Origin: CAYVUM01 sp964619055 | GTDB lineage: Bacteria; Pseudomonadota; Alphaproteobacteria; Rhodospirillales; Defluviicoccaceae | DNA: 29,712 bases | Assembly (NCBI GenBank): GCA_964619055.1 | Contig: CAZUDB010000046.1 | Coordinates: forward strand, 1-29,712 | Direction: 5' to 3' | In this document: positions 7,799 to 16,006 of the stretch, one piece after another | Layout: each line of letters begins with the position of its first letter | Position numbering within the stretch: the first letter of the stretch is position 1 | Made by a program: the position numbers and the translations under genes | Notes under the pieces: generated by a model | Seen by the model: the letters and a program-made list of their open reading frames with translations, nothing else | The model's database searches: none | Told to the model about the DNA's origin: nothing

Positions 7799-8779
7799 TC
7801 AGACTTGATAGTATTCCCGATACCAAGCTACGAACCGGGGAATACCCTCAGCAATCGTCGTCTTCGGCTCAAAGCCGAAATCCTGGCGCGACCGCTCGAT
7901 GTCCGCGTAGGTTTCCTTCACGTCGCCCGTTTGCATGGGCATGAACGTGATCTGAGCCTCCTGTCCCACAGCCGTCTCAATCAGTCTAACAAAGTCCATC
8001 AGTGTTTCGGACCTATGGTTACCGAGATTGTAGACACGGCATGGTGCACTGGTACCATTGTCCTGAGGCGGAACTTCCAGCACCGACGTTACGCCGGCAA
8101 CAATGTCATCAATGAACGTAAAATCTCGGCGCATATCGCCGTGGTTGAACACTTCGATGGTTTCGCCGGCCAGAATTTTTCGCGTAAAGATGAATAGAGC
8201 CATGTCTGGGCGACCCCATGGCCCATACACTGTAAAGAAACGTAATCCCGTTAGCGGAATGCGATAGACGTGAGCGTAAGCGTGGCTGATTTCCTCCATG
8301 GCTTTTTTGGTGGCGCCGTAAAGGGACACGGGGCGATCAACCTGATCGCCAACGGCAAACGGCAAATCCGTGTTGGCGCCGTAGATGGAGGAGGAAGACG
8401 CATAGACAAAGTGCTTCAAGTTTTTCAGCCCGCGACATGCTTCGAGCAGAATGACATGCCCATCGACATTGGCTCGGAGATAGGCATAGGGATTGACAAG
8501 GGAATAGCGCACGCCAGCCTGCGCAGCGAGATGGATAATACGGTCAATTTCGGAATTGCGGGCAAACAGGTCGAAAATCGCATCTTTGTCGGAAATATCG
8601 ATCTTCTCGAACGAAAATCCGACTTGGCCCTCGAGGCGCGCCAAACGATTTTTTTTCAGATTGACATCATAATAGTCATTTAGGTTATCGATTCCGATCA
8701 CCCGCTCGCCGCGGTCCAGCAATCTCTTACTGGTGTGATAGCCAATAAAACCGGCTGCACCGGTCAACAGAATTGTCAT
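7799..8779 (-). CDS. UDP-glucuronate 4-epimerase-like NAD-dependent epimerase
   Basis: A 326-residue extended short-chain dehydrogenase/reductase that probably interconverts UDP-glucuronate and UDP-galacturonate for surface polysaccharide or lipopolysaccharide. The Rossmann motif is GAAGFIG (about 7-13), followed by GIDNLNDYYDVNLKKNRL, a signature of the CapI/LspL branch. The catalytic set is SSSSIYG and YGATK (tyrosine about 154, lysine about 158). The ATG at 8779 follows AGGGAG at about ten bases and gives the usual N-terminus (MTILLTGAAG); an in-frame TTG three codons earlier is less likely. No glycosyltransferases or other sugar-nucleotide genes are nearby, so the polysaccharide it serves is unknown. 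Confidence 0.87.
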   Translation of the reverse strand: MTILLTGAAGFIGYHTSKRLLDRGERVIGIDNLNDYYDVNLKKNRLARLEGQVGFSFEKIDISDKDAIFDLFARNSEIDRIIHLAAQAGVRYSLVNPYAYLRANVDGHVILLEACRGLKNLKHFVYASSSSIYGANTDLPFAVGDQVDRPVSLYGATKKAMEEISHAYAHVYRIPLTGLRFFTVYGPWGRPDMALFIFTRKILAGETIEVFNHGDMRRDFTFIDDIVAGVTSVLEVPPQDNGTSAPCRVYNLGNHRSETLMDFVRLIETAVGQEAQITFMPMQTGDVKETYADIERSRQDFGFEPKTTIAEGIPRFVAWYREYYQV

Positions 8780-9062
8780 CTCTGACAAGCTCCCTAAAGA
8801 GCAGCCCTCGCCGCGGTTTGTCGCTTGGATCCGATCCCGGCCGGATGCCCGGGAAAGATGTAGCGGATCTGCTTATCGCATTCGTTAAGGCCGGATGCCA
8901 CCCTCCACCACCCCACAATCATCAATCGCCTGGCCGACCCAGGCGGGTTTGGGTTCGAACGACCGCCCCAACCACGACCCTGGATTGCAACCAAAACAAC
9001 ACTCGAAACCGATAGGCGTTTTCTGTATTGTCCTGCCCGTCGATCCCACGCAGGAGGGTACG

Positions 9063-9704
9063 GTGACCGGTGATCGAGAGCCTAGAAGTGCCAACGAAGA
9101 CCAGGTGTCGGCTGAAACCGCGAGCGGCGTGGCGCTCGACGACCTCTCTTTGAGATTGCATGAGAGGGCGGCTTCGTTGCGGGCCGATGTCCATCGCCTG
9201 CGCAAAGCCCTGACGGATATCGACGCGGCCATGGCGACGTCGCTCGAGCGACTCGAACGTGCGAAAACCCGTAGCCAACAGCTTCAGCAGCTTCTAGGAG
9301 CGCGCGATCTCGCTCGTCGCGCACTGGGTGTGAACCACGCTCGCGGTGCTGTCGATGCTGAGGTCCTACTCCCGAGCAGCTCGGTCAAAGACGTCGACGA
9401 CCAGCCGGGGGCCACGGCATCCGACGCGGAACGGCGCAACGGTACCGAGCGCCGCATAAGCCAGGATCGCCGGCGCCCGTCCAGTGATGTGGTCGGGTTG
9501 CTACGATGGCTGGAACACTCATCCCTGGATCGTCGGTCGGGGCTCGACCGCCGATCGGGGCATGACCGGCGTGCCGGTAAAACAGCCCTGTTGCCTGCGG
9601 GCCGGACGGCAGCGGGCAAGCCGCCCAAGGTTCGCCCCGCCGCAACGGTCGTGTCCCTCGCGGAGTTCCGGGCGGCACGCCGCCATCGTCCGAACCCTAA
9701 GTAG
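9063..9704 (+). CDS. Unrecognised protein with coiled coil and tandem DRRSG repeats
   Basis: A 213-residue protein of unknown function. Its start is set by a strong AGGAGG five to six bases before GTG 9063; the frame is open further upstream but lacks such a site. Residues about 25-90 form a charged, leucine-spaced helix (LSLRLHERAASLRADVHRL) that suggests a coiled coil. Residues about 123-137 contain ERRNGTERRISQDRR. Residues 156-172 contain three tandem heptads, DRRSGLD RRSGHDRRAG in layout, giving repeated acidic-Arg-Arg units. Similar (D/E)RR repeats occur in various proteobacterial proteins, but I cannot assign a role. There is no signal peptide or membrane helix. The gene ends two bases before the end of the convergent RarD gene and is divergent from the epimerase across a 283-base gap. 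Confidence 0.75.
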   Translation: MTGDREPRSANEDQVSAETASGVALDDLSLRLHERAASLRADVHRLRKALTDIDAAMATSLERLERAKTRSQQLQQLLGARDLARRALGVNHARGAVDAEVLLPSSSVKDVDDQPGATASDAERRNGTERRISQDRRRPSSDVVGLLRWLEHSSLDRRSGLDRRSGHDRRAGKTALLPAGRTAAGKPPKVRPAATVVSLAEFRAARRHRPNPK

Positions 9705-9706
9705 CT

Positions 9707-10588
9707 TTATCGGCCCCTCAGGCTGTCTACGGTGTAAATGGCGAGTGCTGCCCAGATCAGGGCAAAAACGACTAAATTCTCGGCACCGAACGGTTCCCCG
9801 AACGCGAACACGGCCAGGGCGAAATGCATGGTCGGCACCAGGTACTGCATGAGGCCAAGTGTCGACAGCCGAATACGGCGGGCGCCGGCCACGAACAATA
9901 GCAGGGGCAATGCGGTCACCAGGCCAGCGGCGGCCAACAACGCGGTTGTGGCTGCATTTACGGTCGCAAAATGCCCAGAGCCGGCCTCCCCCAACCAAGC
10001 CAGGTAGCCGAGCGCGATGGGTGCCAACACGACCGTTTCGACGAACAAGCCCGGCAGAGAGTCGACAGCGACGACCTTTCGGATCAAGCCGTAGCATCCG
10101 AAGCTGAAGGCCAGGGTCAGTGCCACCCAAGGCAGAGTCCCAACAGCAAGCACAGCAAATGCGACGCCGGCGGCTGCGAGACCAAGAGCGGCCCATTGCG
10201 CGGTTCGCAACTGTTCGCCCAAAAACACTACACCAAGCAGCACACTGACCAGCGGGTTGATGTAGTAACCGAGACTCGCTTCCAGGACCCGATTTGCCGC
10301 GATCGCCCAAATGAACACGCCCCAATTGACCGAGATCACACATGCCGACAACGCTAGTGTCCCCAGCAATCGGGGATGAGTAAACACGCTAGCCACCTCG
10401 GGCCAGCGCCGCAATCCCGTCAGCATCAACGCCGTAAACAATCCGGTCCCGGCAACCCGGTGGGCCAACACCTCCAGCGCGGGAATATCTTCCAATGCCT
10501 TGAAGTAAAGTGGAAACGCCCCCCAACAGACGAACGCCCCGGCGGCATAGAGTAGGCCGAAGCTGTCGGCGCCGTGGCCGCCTTTCAA
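9707..10588 (-). CDS. rarD: RarD-type permease of the EamA/DMT family
   Basis: A 293-residue inner-membrane protein with about ten hydrophobic helices. FVCWGAFPLYFKAL, EVLAHRV and NWGVFIWAIAANRVLEASLGYYINPL are hallmarks of RarD (named for chloramphenicol sensitivity); the natural substrate is unknown. The two EamA halves occupy residues about 8-140 and 150-285. The only start I can find in frame is TTG 10588, with a weak GAG-containing ribosome site. It begins seven bases after the stop of the AEC permease gene, which suggests translational coupling in a pyk-AEC-rarD transcript. Its 3' end nearly abuts the convergent DRR-repeat protein gene, leaving no room for a separate terminator. Confidence 0.88.
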   Translation of the reverse strand: MKGGHGADSFGLLYAAGAFVCWGAFPLYFKALEDIPALEVLAHRVAGTGLFTALMLTGLRRWPEVASVFTHPRLLGTLALSACVISVNWGVFIWAIAANRVLEASLGYYINPLVSVLLGVVFLGEQLRTAQWAALGLAAAGVAFAVLAVGTLPWVALTLAFSFGCYGLIRKVVAVDSLPGLFVETVVLAPIALGYLAWLGEAGSGHFATVNAATTALLAAAGLVTALPLLLFVAGARRIRLSTLGLMQYLVPTMHFALAVFAFGEPFGAENLVVFALIWAALAIYTVDSLRGR

Positions 10589-10595
10589 GGCTGTC

Positions 10596-11477
10596 TCACA
10601 ACACGAACCACAACACGAACGGCAAGGCCACGAACGACATCAAGGTTGAGGCCACAACGACGCCGGCAACGTTCTCCGGCTCGGTGTGGAACTGGGTCGC
10701 GAACAGATAGTTGAACACCGCCGACGGCATTGTGGACTGCATGATCAAAACACCCCGGGCCGCCCCGTCCAGGTCAAGCCCCCAGGCCACGGCAAGTCCA
10801 ATGACGAAACCGCCGCCCAAGCGGAGAGCTGCCAACGCGAGGCTCCGCGGCAGACTTTGAACCTTCAGGCGCGCCAGGGAAACCCCGAGCGCAATCAGCA
10901 TGAGTGGGATGGTGAGGCCTCCCAAGATCTCTGTGGTAACGGCGATCCATTGGGGCGGCTCAATATCGCTCAACATGAACAGCAATGCCGGCGGCACCGC
11001 ATAGAGCAGCGGCATACGAGCCAACGTCCGAAGCGAAGCGGAACCTGACGAAATCGCAATGCCGCCTGTAAAGTGGCAGACGGTGTAGACGCAGAACACG
11101 GCCACGGCGAGCCCGAGCCCCAATTCACCAAAGGCAAGCAGACTCAGTGGCAAGCCCATATTGCCGGTGTTCGGGAATGTCATGGCAGGGAGGAACGCGC
11201 GCAACGATAGGCCCACCAGCCGAAGGAGCACCGCGGACACCAAACCCGTCGCCGCGATCAGAATGAGCGTGCCTACCACCATACGGCCGGCCGCGTCCGT
11301 TCCGATGGTGAGCGTCGACAGCGTTGAGAACACCAGACAGGGTGCGCCGATGTTGGAAATCAACGTCGTCATCTGGGTGACGTCGAACTGACCACCCCTC
11401 TTCGCCCACAGCCAGCCGAGCCCCGCGCACACCAGGACCGGCGCCATGATCGTAAACAGTTGATCTATCAGGGTCAC
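10596..11477 (-). CDS. AEC family permease (auxin efflux carrier-like)
   Basis: A 293-residue membrane protein with about ten transmembrane helices in two five-helix halves, typical of the AEC/BART group that moves small carboxylates, malonate or amino-acid-like anions. Visible family features are the N-terminal IMAPVLVCAGLGWLWAKR, GAPCLVFSTLSTL in the first half, FPNTGNMGLPLSLLAFG at the crossover, and MPSAVFNYLFATQF near the end. The GTG start overlaps the TGA of pyruvate kinase as GTGA (11474-11477), so translation is probably coupled. Its neighbour suggests an organic acid or pyruvate-related substrate, but this is inference. The last 24 coding bases are a perfect 12-base tandem duplication. 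Confidence 0.87.
   Translation of the reverse strand: MTLIDQLFTIMAPVLVCAGLGWLWAKRGGQFDVTQMTTLISNIGAPCLVFSTLSTLTIGTDAAGRMVVGTLILIAATGLVSAVLLRLVGLSLRAFLPAMTFPNTGNMGLPLSLLAFGELGLGLAVAVFCVYTVCHFTGGIAISSGSASLRTLARMPLLYAVPPALLFMLSDIEPPQWIAVTTEILGGLTIPLMLIALGVSLARLKVQSLPRSLALAALRLGGGFVIGLAVAWGLDLDGAARGVLIMQSTMPSAVFNYLFATQFHTEPENVAGVVVASTLMSFVALPFVLWFVL
10597..10620. repeat. Perfect 12-bp tandem duplication at the AEC gene end
   Basis: CACAACACGAAC occurs twice in a row on the plus strand. On the coding strand it reads FVLW then FVL-stop; in the first copy TGG encodes Trp where the second copy enters the TGA stop codon. The duplication adds or repeats four residues at the C-terminus of the permease. 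It may be a recent slippage event. Confidence 0.85.
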
Positions 11478-12928
11478 GGCTCGGCGGCGTCAAGATGATC
11501 CGTGTCGCCGATTTGCTCCACCAACAGCAGGTTCGTCGTCCCCGGCGTTGCGAGCGGCACACCGGCGGCGATCACCACCCGATCCCCCTCCTCAGCAAAT
11601 CCTGTTGCCTTGGCGGCAGCAATAGCCTCGTCAATGACCTGATCGATGTCCTCATAAAACGGCGTCACAATGGGATAGACACCCCAGGCAAGCGCCAATC
11701 GACGAGCGACGACCAAATTGTGAGTCATCGCCAAGATTGGCGCGACCGGACGCTCGCGCGCCGCCCGCAGAGTTGTCGATCCGCTGGCCGTGAACGTGAT
11801 GATGACTGAGGCTTGGACGGTTTCCGCGACCCGCCGGGTGGCAGCGGTAATGGCGTCCGCGGTCGTTGTTTCCGGTACGGTCTGCACCGCTTCCAAGATC
11901 GTCCGGTGGATCGGGTCCGACTCGGTCCGTCGGATGATCCGGTCCATGAACTCGACCGTCCGGACCGGGTACTCGCCGATGGATGTCTCCCCGGACAGCA
12001 TCACCGCATCGGCCCCCTCGTTCACGGCCGTTGCCACGTCAGAGGCCTCAGCACGGGTCGGAATCGGGGCCCGGATCATGGATTCTAGCATCTGGGTGGC
12101 AACGATAACGGGCTTGCCAGCCCGGCGGCAGCGACGGACGGTCCGCTTTTGGATCATGGGAACGTCCTCGGGTGGCATTTCGACCCCCAGATCACCTCGC
12201 GCGACCATGATCCCGTCCGACTGGGCGATGATCTTGGACAACGCGTCCAAGGACACGGCCGACGGCTTCTCCAGCTTGGAGATCAATCCGGCACGCCCAG
12301 CGATCAGCGCTTGGGCCTCGTCCACATCTTCGGGACGCTGCACAAAGGATAGGGCGATCCAGGGAATGCCCAAGTCCAATGCAAAGGCCAAGTCGGCACG
12401 GTCCTTGGCCGTCAACGGCGAGAGCTGCAGAAGGGCATCGGGCACATTGACGCCCTTGCGATCGGACAGGTAACCACCAACGATCACCTCGGTGTCGGCG
12501 GAGCGATGATCACAACGCGTAACCCGCAACCGCAGCTTTCCATCGTCCAAGAGCAGCGACGTGCCCGGCGCCAGCGCCGCGAAAATCTCAGGATGGGGCA
12601 ATGGCGCACGCTCTTGGGTGCCCAGCTGATCCTCCAGATCCAAACGGAAGGCGGCTCCGGGCACCAATCGGACTGGCCCCTCGGCAAAGGTGCCGACCCG
12701 TAGCTTCGGCCCCTGAAGATCAGCTAGAACCGAAATGGGCCGGCCGATTCGCTTTTCGATGGCAAGGATCTGCTCATAGCGCTCGGCATGCTCATTGTGC
12801 GTGCCGTGGCTGAAGTTCAGGCGGAACGCATCGGCGCCCGCGTCAACGAGGGCGGCAATCGTCGCTTCCGTGCTCGTGGCAGGGCCCAGAGTTGCCAGGA
12901 TTTTGGCATGGCGATCGCGTTTGATCAT
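11474..12928 (-). CDS. pyk: Pyruvate kinase
   Basis: A 484-residue glycolytic enzyme that converts PEP and ADP to pyruvate and ATP. Motifs run in family order: KRDRHAKILATLGPAT at the N-terminus, LNFSHGTHNEH, DLQGPKLRVG, the KPSAV segment with RGDLGVEMPPEDVP, QMLESM, and MLSGETSIGEYP. The C-terminal allosteric-type domain ends with the TPGTTNLL segment. I chose ATG 12928 because it gives the standard MxKRxRHAKI N-terminus; a GTG ten codons upstream (12958) is in frame but neither has a clear ribosome site. The gene leads a tight minus-strand set with the AEC and RarD permeases. With ppdK on the same window, the cell can run PEP-pyruvate exchange both ways. Confidence 0.95.
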   Translation of the reverse strand: MIKRDRHAKILATLGPATSTEATIAALVDAGADAFRLNFSHGTHNEHAERYEQILAIEKRIGRPISVLADLQGPKLRVGTFAEGPVRLVPGAAFRLDLEDQLGTQERAPLPHPEIFAALAPGTSLLLDDGKLRLRVTRCDHRSADTEVIVGGYLSDRKGVNVPDALLQLSPLTAKDRADLAFALDLGIPWIALSFVQRPEDVDEAQALIAGRAGLISKLEKPSAVSLDALSKIIAQSDGIMVARGDLGVEMPPEDVPMIQKRTVRRCRRAGKPVIVATQMLESMIRAPIPTRAEASDVATAVNEGADAVMLSGETSIGEYPVRTVEFMDRIIRRTESDPIHRTILEAVQTVPETTTADAITAATRRVAETVQASVIITFTASGSTTLRAARERPVAPILAMTHNLVVARRLALAWGVYPIVTPFYEDIDQVIDEAIAAAKATGFAEEGDRVVIAAGVPLATPGTTNLLLVEQIGDTDHLDAAEP

Positions 12929-13071
12929 GACCGGGACTTTAGGCAGGCTCCCACACACCGTCTATGGTTATTCGATCGTCGCTGGCGCCCGCAAACGGTA
13001 CCACTCAACGCCCACACTGGAGGAACCGCGGCTCAGGACGTCAGAACTGCGGGTCCGCTACCGCGATCGGC

Positions 13072-13689
13072 TTATTTGACCCGGGTTCCCCGCCCCGCGG
13101 CCAACTCGGTATGGCGAAAACAACCCACCATGTGATCGTTAACCATTCCGGTCGCCTGCATGAAGGCATAGCAGACGGTCGGGCCAACGAATCGAAACCC
13201 CCTGGACTTTAGCAGCTTAGACATGCGCTCAGACTGCGGCGTATGGGCGGGAACGCCCGCCATATCGATCCAGTGGTTGATCACCGGCTGCCCGCCGACA
13301 AAGTCCCAAAGCAGGGCCGAAAAGCTCTCTCGTTCCATGATCGTAAGCCAAGCCTTGGCTCCCGCAATGGCGGCCTCAATCTTGGCGCGGTTACGAACGA
13401 TGCCAGGATTGGTAAGCAGGCGCTCCACCTCGCCAGCCCCAAACTGCGCGATCCGCTCAGGATCGAAGCCGGCAAATGCGGCCCGAAAGCCCTCCCGCTT
13501 GCGCAGGATCACCAGCCATGACAAGCCCGCCTGAAACGAATCGAGGATCAGCTTCTCGAACAAGGCCCGATCGTCCCGTTCGACCGTGCCCCATTCCTCG
13601 TCATGATAGGCGACGTAGTCAGGATCCGATCCCGGCCAAGCGCAGCGGTGGCGGCCGTCTTCCGTCATGGTTAGAGATTGAACCGCCAT
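13072..13689 (-). CDS. tag: DNA-3-methyladenine glycosylase I
   Basis: A 205-residue base-excision repair enzyme that removes 3-methyladenine from alkylated DNA. CAWPGSDPDYVAYHDEEWG near the N-terminus and DHMVGCFRH near the C-terminus supply the Cys/His zinc ligands of Tag. LILDSFQAGLSWLVILRKR, RNRAKIEA and SRGFRFVGPTVCYAFMQA are also diagnostic. ATG 13689 has GAGGAG six bases upstream, so I prefer it to the internal ATG at 13668, which would give the shorter family-like N-terminus. It is divergent from guaA, and the two start codons are only 75 bases apart, so their promoters must overlap or be very compact. Confidence 0.93.
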   Translation of the reverse strand: MAVQSLTMTEDGRHRCAWPGSDPDYVAYHDEEWGTVERDDRALFEKLILDSFQAGLSWLVILRKREGFRAAFAGFDPERIAQFGAGEVERLLTNPGIVRNRAKIEAAIAGAKAWLTIMERESFSALLWDFVGGQPVINHWIDMAGVPAHTPQSERMSKLLKSRGFRFVGPTVCYAFMQATGMVNDHMVGCFRHTELAAGRGTRVK

Positions 13690-13764
13690 AGGTTGCTCCT
13701 CGTGATGCTGACCGGTGATGCCTGCGCTGGTCGTCGGCCTGCCGCTAGACTACCATTCGCGGCC

Positions 13765-15315
13765 ATGACCGAGCGCATTCTGATCGTAGATTTCGGCTCT
13801 CAAGTCACCCAGTTGATCGCGAGGCGGGTGCGCGAGGCCGGTGTCTACTCCGAAATACACCCCTACAACCGTGTCGACAGCGCCTTTCTCACGGAGTTCG
13901 CGCCGAGAGCTGTGATCCTGTCCGGTGGGCCCGCATCGGTGACCGAGCAGAAGGCGCCGAAGGCTGATCCGTCCCTGTTCGATGCCGGCGTGCCCGTGCT
14001 TGGCATCTGCTACGGCCAACAGACCATGGTCGCCGAGATGGGCGGCCGGGTCGACGTGGCCGATCAGCGGGAATTCGGCCGCGCGATCGTCACTGTCGCT
14101 GATGACTGCGAGCTGTTTCACGGCGTCTGGGCCGTGGGCGCGCAAGAACCCGTATGGATGAGTCACGGCGACCGCGTGACCGCGCTGCCTCCCGGCTTTC
14201 GCGTGGTCGCGGCCTCCGAGGCCGCCCCCTTTGCCGTGATTGCCGATGACACGAGGCGGCTTTACGGCCTGCAATTCCACCCGGAGGTGGTGCACACCCC
14301 ACACGGAGCGCAGCTTCTGGCCAATTTCGTCCACCGCGTTGCCGGCTGCGGCGGTGACTGGTCCATGGCGGCCTTTCGCACGCGAGCGATCGCCGCCGTT
14401 CGCGAGCGCGTGGGGAACGGCCGTGTCATCTGCGGCCTTTCCGGTGGCGTCGACTCTTCCGTTGCCGCCGTGCTGTTGCATGAGGCCATCGGTGACCGTC
14501 TCACCTGCGTCTTCATCGACCACGGCCTGCTGCGCGCCGGTGAGGCCGATGAGGTGCTCGCGCTGTTTCGCGGCCACTACAACATCCCGCTGGTCCACCG
14601 CGATGCCTCAGGCCTGTTCTTGGATCGCCTTAACGGCATCACTGACCCGGAGGCAAAGCGTAAGGCCATCGGCGCTGCCTTCATCGACGTGTTTGAGGAG
14701 GAGGCGGCGCGCGTGGGCCAGGTCGATTTCCTAGCCCAGGGCACACTGTATCCGGATGTTATTGAAAGCGTGTCCGTCACCGGCGGACCCAGCGTCACAA
14801 TCAAATCCCACCATAACGTGGGGGGCTTGCCGGAACGCATGAACTTGGCTCTGGTGGAGCCGCTGCGCGAGTTGTTCAAGGACGAGGTCCGGTCACTAGG
14901 TCGGGAGTTGGGCCTACCTGAGACCCTGATCGGCCGCCACCCGTTCCCTGGCCCGGGTCTTGCCGTTCGTATTCTTGGAACAGTCACGCGGGAGCGCTGT
15001 GAGCTGCTGCGTCGCGCTGATGCCATCTACCTGGAGGAAATCAGGTCTGCCGGCCTTTACGATTCCATCTGGCAAGCCTTTGCGGTTCTGCTCCCCGTCC
15101 AGGCCGTCGGCGTCATGGGAGACGCCCGCACCTACGAGGCGGTCGTGGCGCTGCGCGCCGTGACCTCAACAGACGGGATGACAGCTGACGTGTTTCCATT
15201 TGAAACGTCATTTCTAACACGCGTTGCCAACAGGATCGTCAACGACGTGCGTGGGATCAATCGGGTCACGTACGATGTGACCTCCAAGCCGCCCGGCACG
15301 ATCGAATGGGAATAG
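13765..15315 (+). CDS. guaA: GMP synthase (glutamine-hydrolysing)
   Basis: A 516-residue enzyme that aminates XMP to GMP with ATP and glutamine, the last step of guanine nucleotide synthesis. The glutamine amidotransferase domain (about 1-190) has GICYGQQTM with the nucleophilic cysteine at about 82 and the HPE pair at 172-174. The ATP pyrophosphatase domain has the P-loop SGGVDSS (226-232). The C-terminal dimerisation domain ends with PPGTIEWE, as in other GuaA proteins. ATG 13765 gives the canonical MTERILIVDFGSQ N-terminus. The reading frame is open upstream to 13678, but that extension is not family-like. No clear Shine-Dalgarno sequence precedes 13765. No guaB is nearby. Confidence 0.96.
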   Translation: MTERILIVDFGSQVTQLIARRVREAGVYSEIHPYNRVDSAFLTEFAPRAVILSGGPASVTEQKAPKADPSLFDAGVPVLGICYGQQTMVAEMGGRVDVADQREFGRAIVTVADDCELFHGVWAVGAQEPVWMSHGDRVTALPPGFRVVAASEAAPFAVIADDTRRLYGLQFHPEVVHTPHGAQLLANFVHRVAGCGGDWSMAAFRTRAIAAVRERVGNGRVICGLSGGVDSSVAAVLLHEAIGDRLTCVFIDHGLLRAGEADEVLALFRGHYNIPLVHRDASGLFLDRLNGITDPEAKRKAIGAAFIDVFEEEAARVGQVDFLAQGTLYPDVIESVSVTGGPSVTIKSHHNVGGLPERMNLALVEPLRELFKDEVRSLGRELGLPETLIGRHPFPGPGLAVRILGTVTRERCELLRRADAIYLEEIRSAGLYDSIWQAFAVLLPVQAVGVMGDARTYEAVVALRAVTSTDGMTADVFPFETSFLTRVANRIVNDVRGINRVTYDVTSKPPGTIEWE

Positions 15316-15371
15316 ACCTGTCCCGTAGAATCACTCGCCCGCCGCTCGGAAGAACGGCCCAAATCTCCCGG

Positions 15372-15560
15372 CTAGCGGCTGGTGGCCACCGTCTCTTCGA
15401 CCACACCCGTGGGGTCCGATTCAACAAGGTCGGCCGCACGTTCATACAGAGAGGCGAACTGGTCGATTCGATCTTCCGACAAGTCGTTGGTGCCGCCGAC
15501 GTTACGAAAGAGGGTGGCCGCGTCACGCAGCAGTTTTGCCGCTAGTTCGGCATGCGTCAT
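15372..15560 (-). CDS. Unrecognised 62-residue small protein
   Basis: A short acidic, helical protein (MTHAELAAKLLRDAATLFR...) of unknown function. A good ribosome site, GGGGAG about eight bases before ATG 15560, and balanced amino acid composition support translation. It has no signal peptide, membrane helix or cysteine. It lies convergent to guaA, with 56 bases between stop codons, and does not overlap a larger gene. A perfect 18-bp palindrome lies 24 bases upstream of the start. The short length limits confidence. Confidence 0.6.
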   Translation of the reverse strand: MTHAELAAKLLRDAATLFRNVGGTNDLSEDRIDQFASLYERAADLVESDPTGVVEETVATSR

Positions 15561-16006
15561 GGACTAATCTCCCCAGTTATTGAGCACACAGTTCTGTGTG
15601 CGCGACACCGCGGCTCCGAACAACCGGACCGCGTGTGATTGCACCGGCCCGTTCCACCGACATCGCGAGCAGCGCATCGGAAGGCCCGCGACGGCGCGGT
15701 TGGCCGTGGTGATGCAAGGCGTCATCGCTGAATTCATCGCTACTCTTGAACCAAGCGCCGGCCCGGGCGCAACCCACAATCGATGATCGATGTCGGTCAC
15801 AAACGCACGCATCGATGACCCGAACCAAAATGCTGGCATGCCTCTTGCTTATATCCTTACACCCGCCGGGGATTGTTTGTGTACCCAATTGGGCTGCCTG
15901 ATTCCCGTAGGGACCAAAGCGCCACCAAGGCGTGTCCTCCAACAAAGCGGCTTTTGGGGATCGTTCGAGTTCGACCGACCGCCACTTATGACGGAGGTAT
16001 CCAGTG
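15561..16006. other. Intergenic region between two divergent genes
   Basis: This 446-base stretch separates the small-protein gene from the HEVTH protein gene. It holds the palindrome at 15584-15601 and must contain promoters for both flanking genes. Open frames inside it on both strands lack ribosome sites and have arginine-, cysteine- and proline-rich, gene-unlike translations. I see no RNA gene in it. Confidence 0.6.
15584..15601. promoter_or_regulatory. Perfect palindrome upstream of the small-protein gene
   Basis: GCACACAG, TT, CTGTGTGC forms a perfect 8-bp inverted repeat with a two-base centre. It sits 24-41 bases before ATG 15560, where a dimeric regulator would overlap the promoter of the small gene. 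A two-base loop is too tight for a good RNA hairpin, so an operator is more likely than a transcript structure. Confidence 0.5.

Noticed and set aside
13750..14598. About 282-codon open frame on the minus strand
   Set aside because: It is antisense to the amidotransferase domain of guaA and is a GC-rich artefact.
15577..15945. Open frame upstream of the small-protein gene, minus strand
   Set aside because: No ribosome site, biased arginine and histidine composition, and no conserved pattern.
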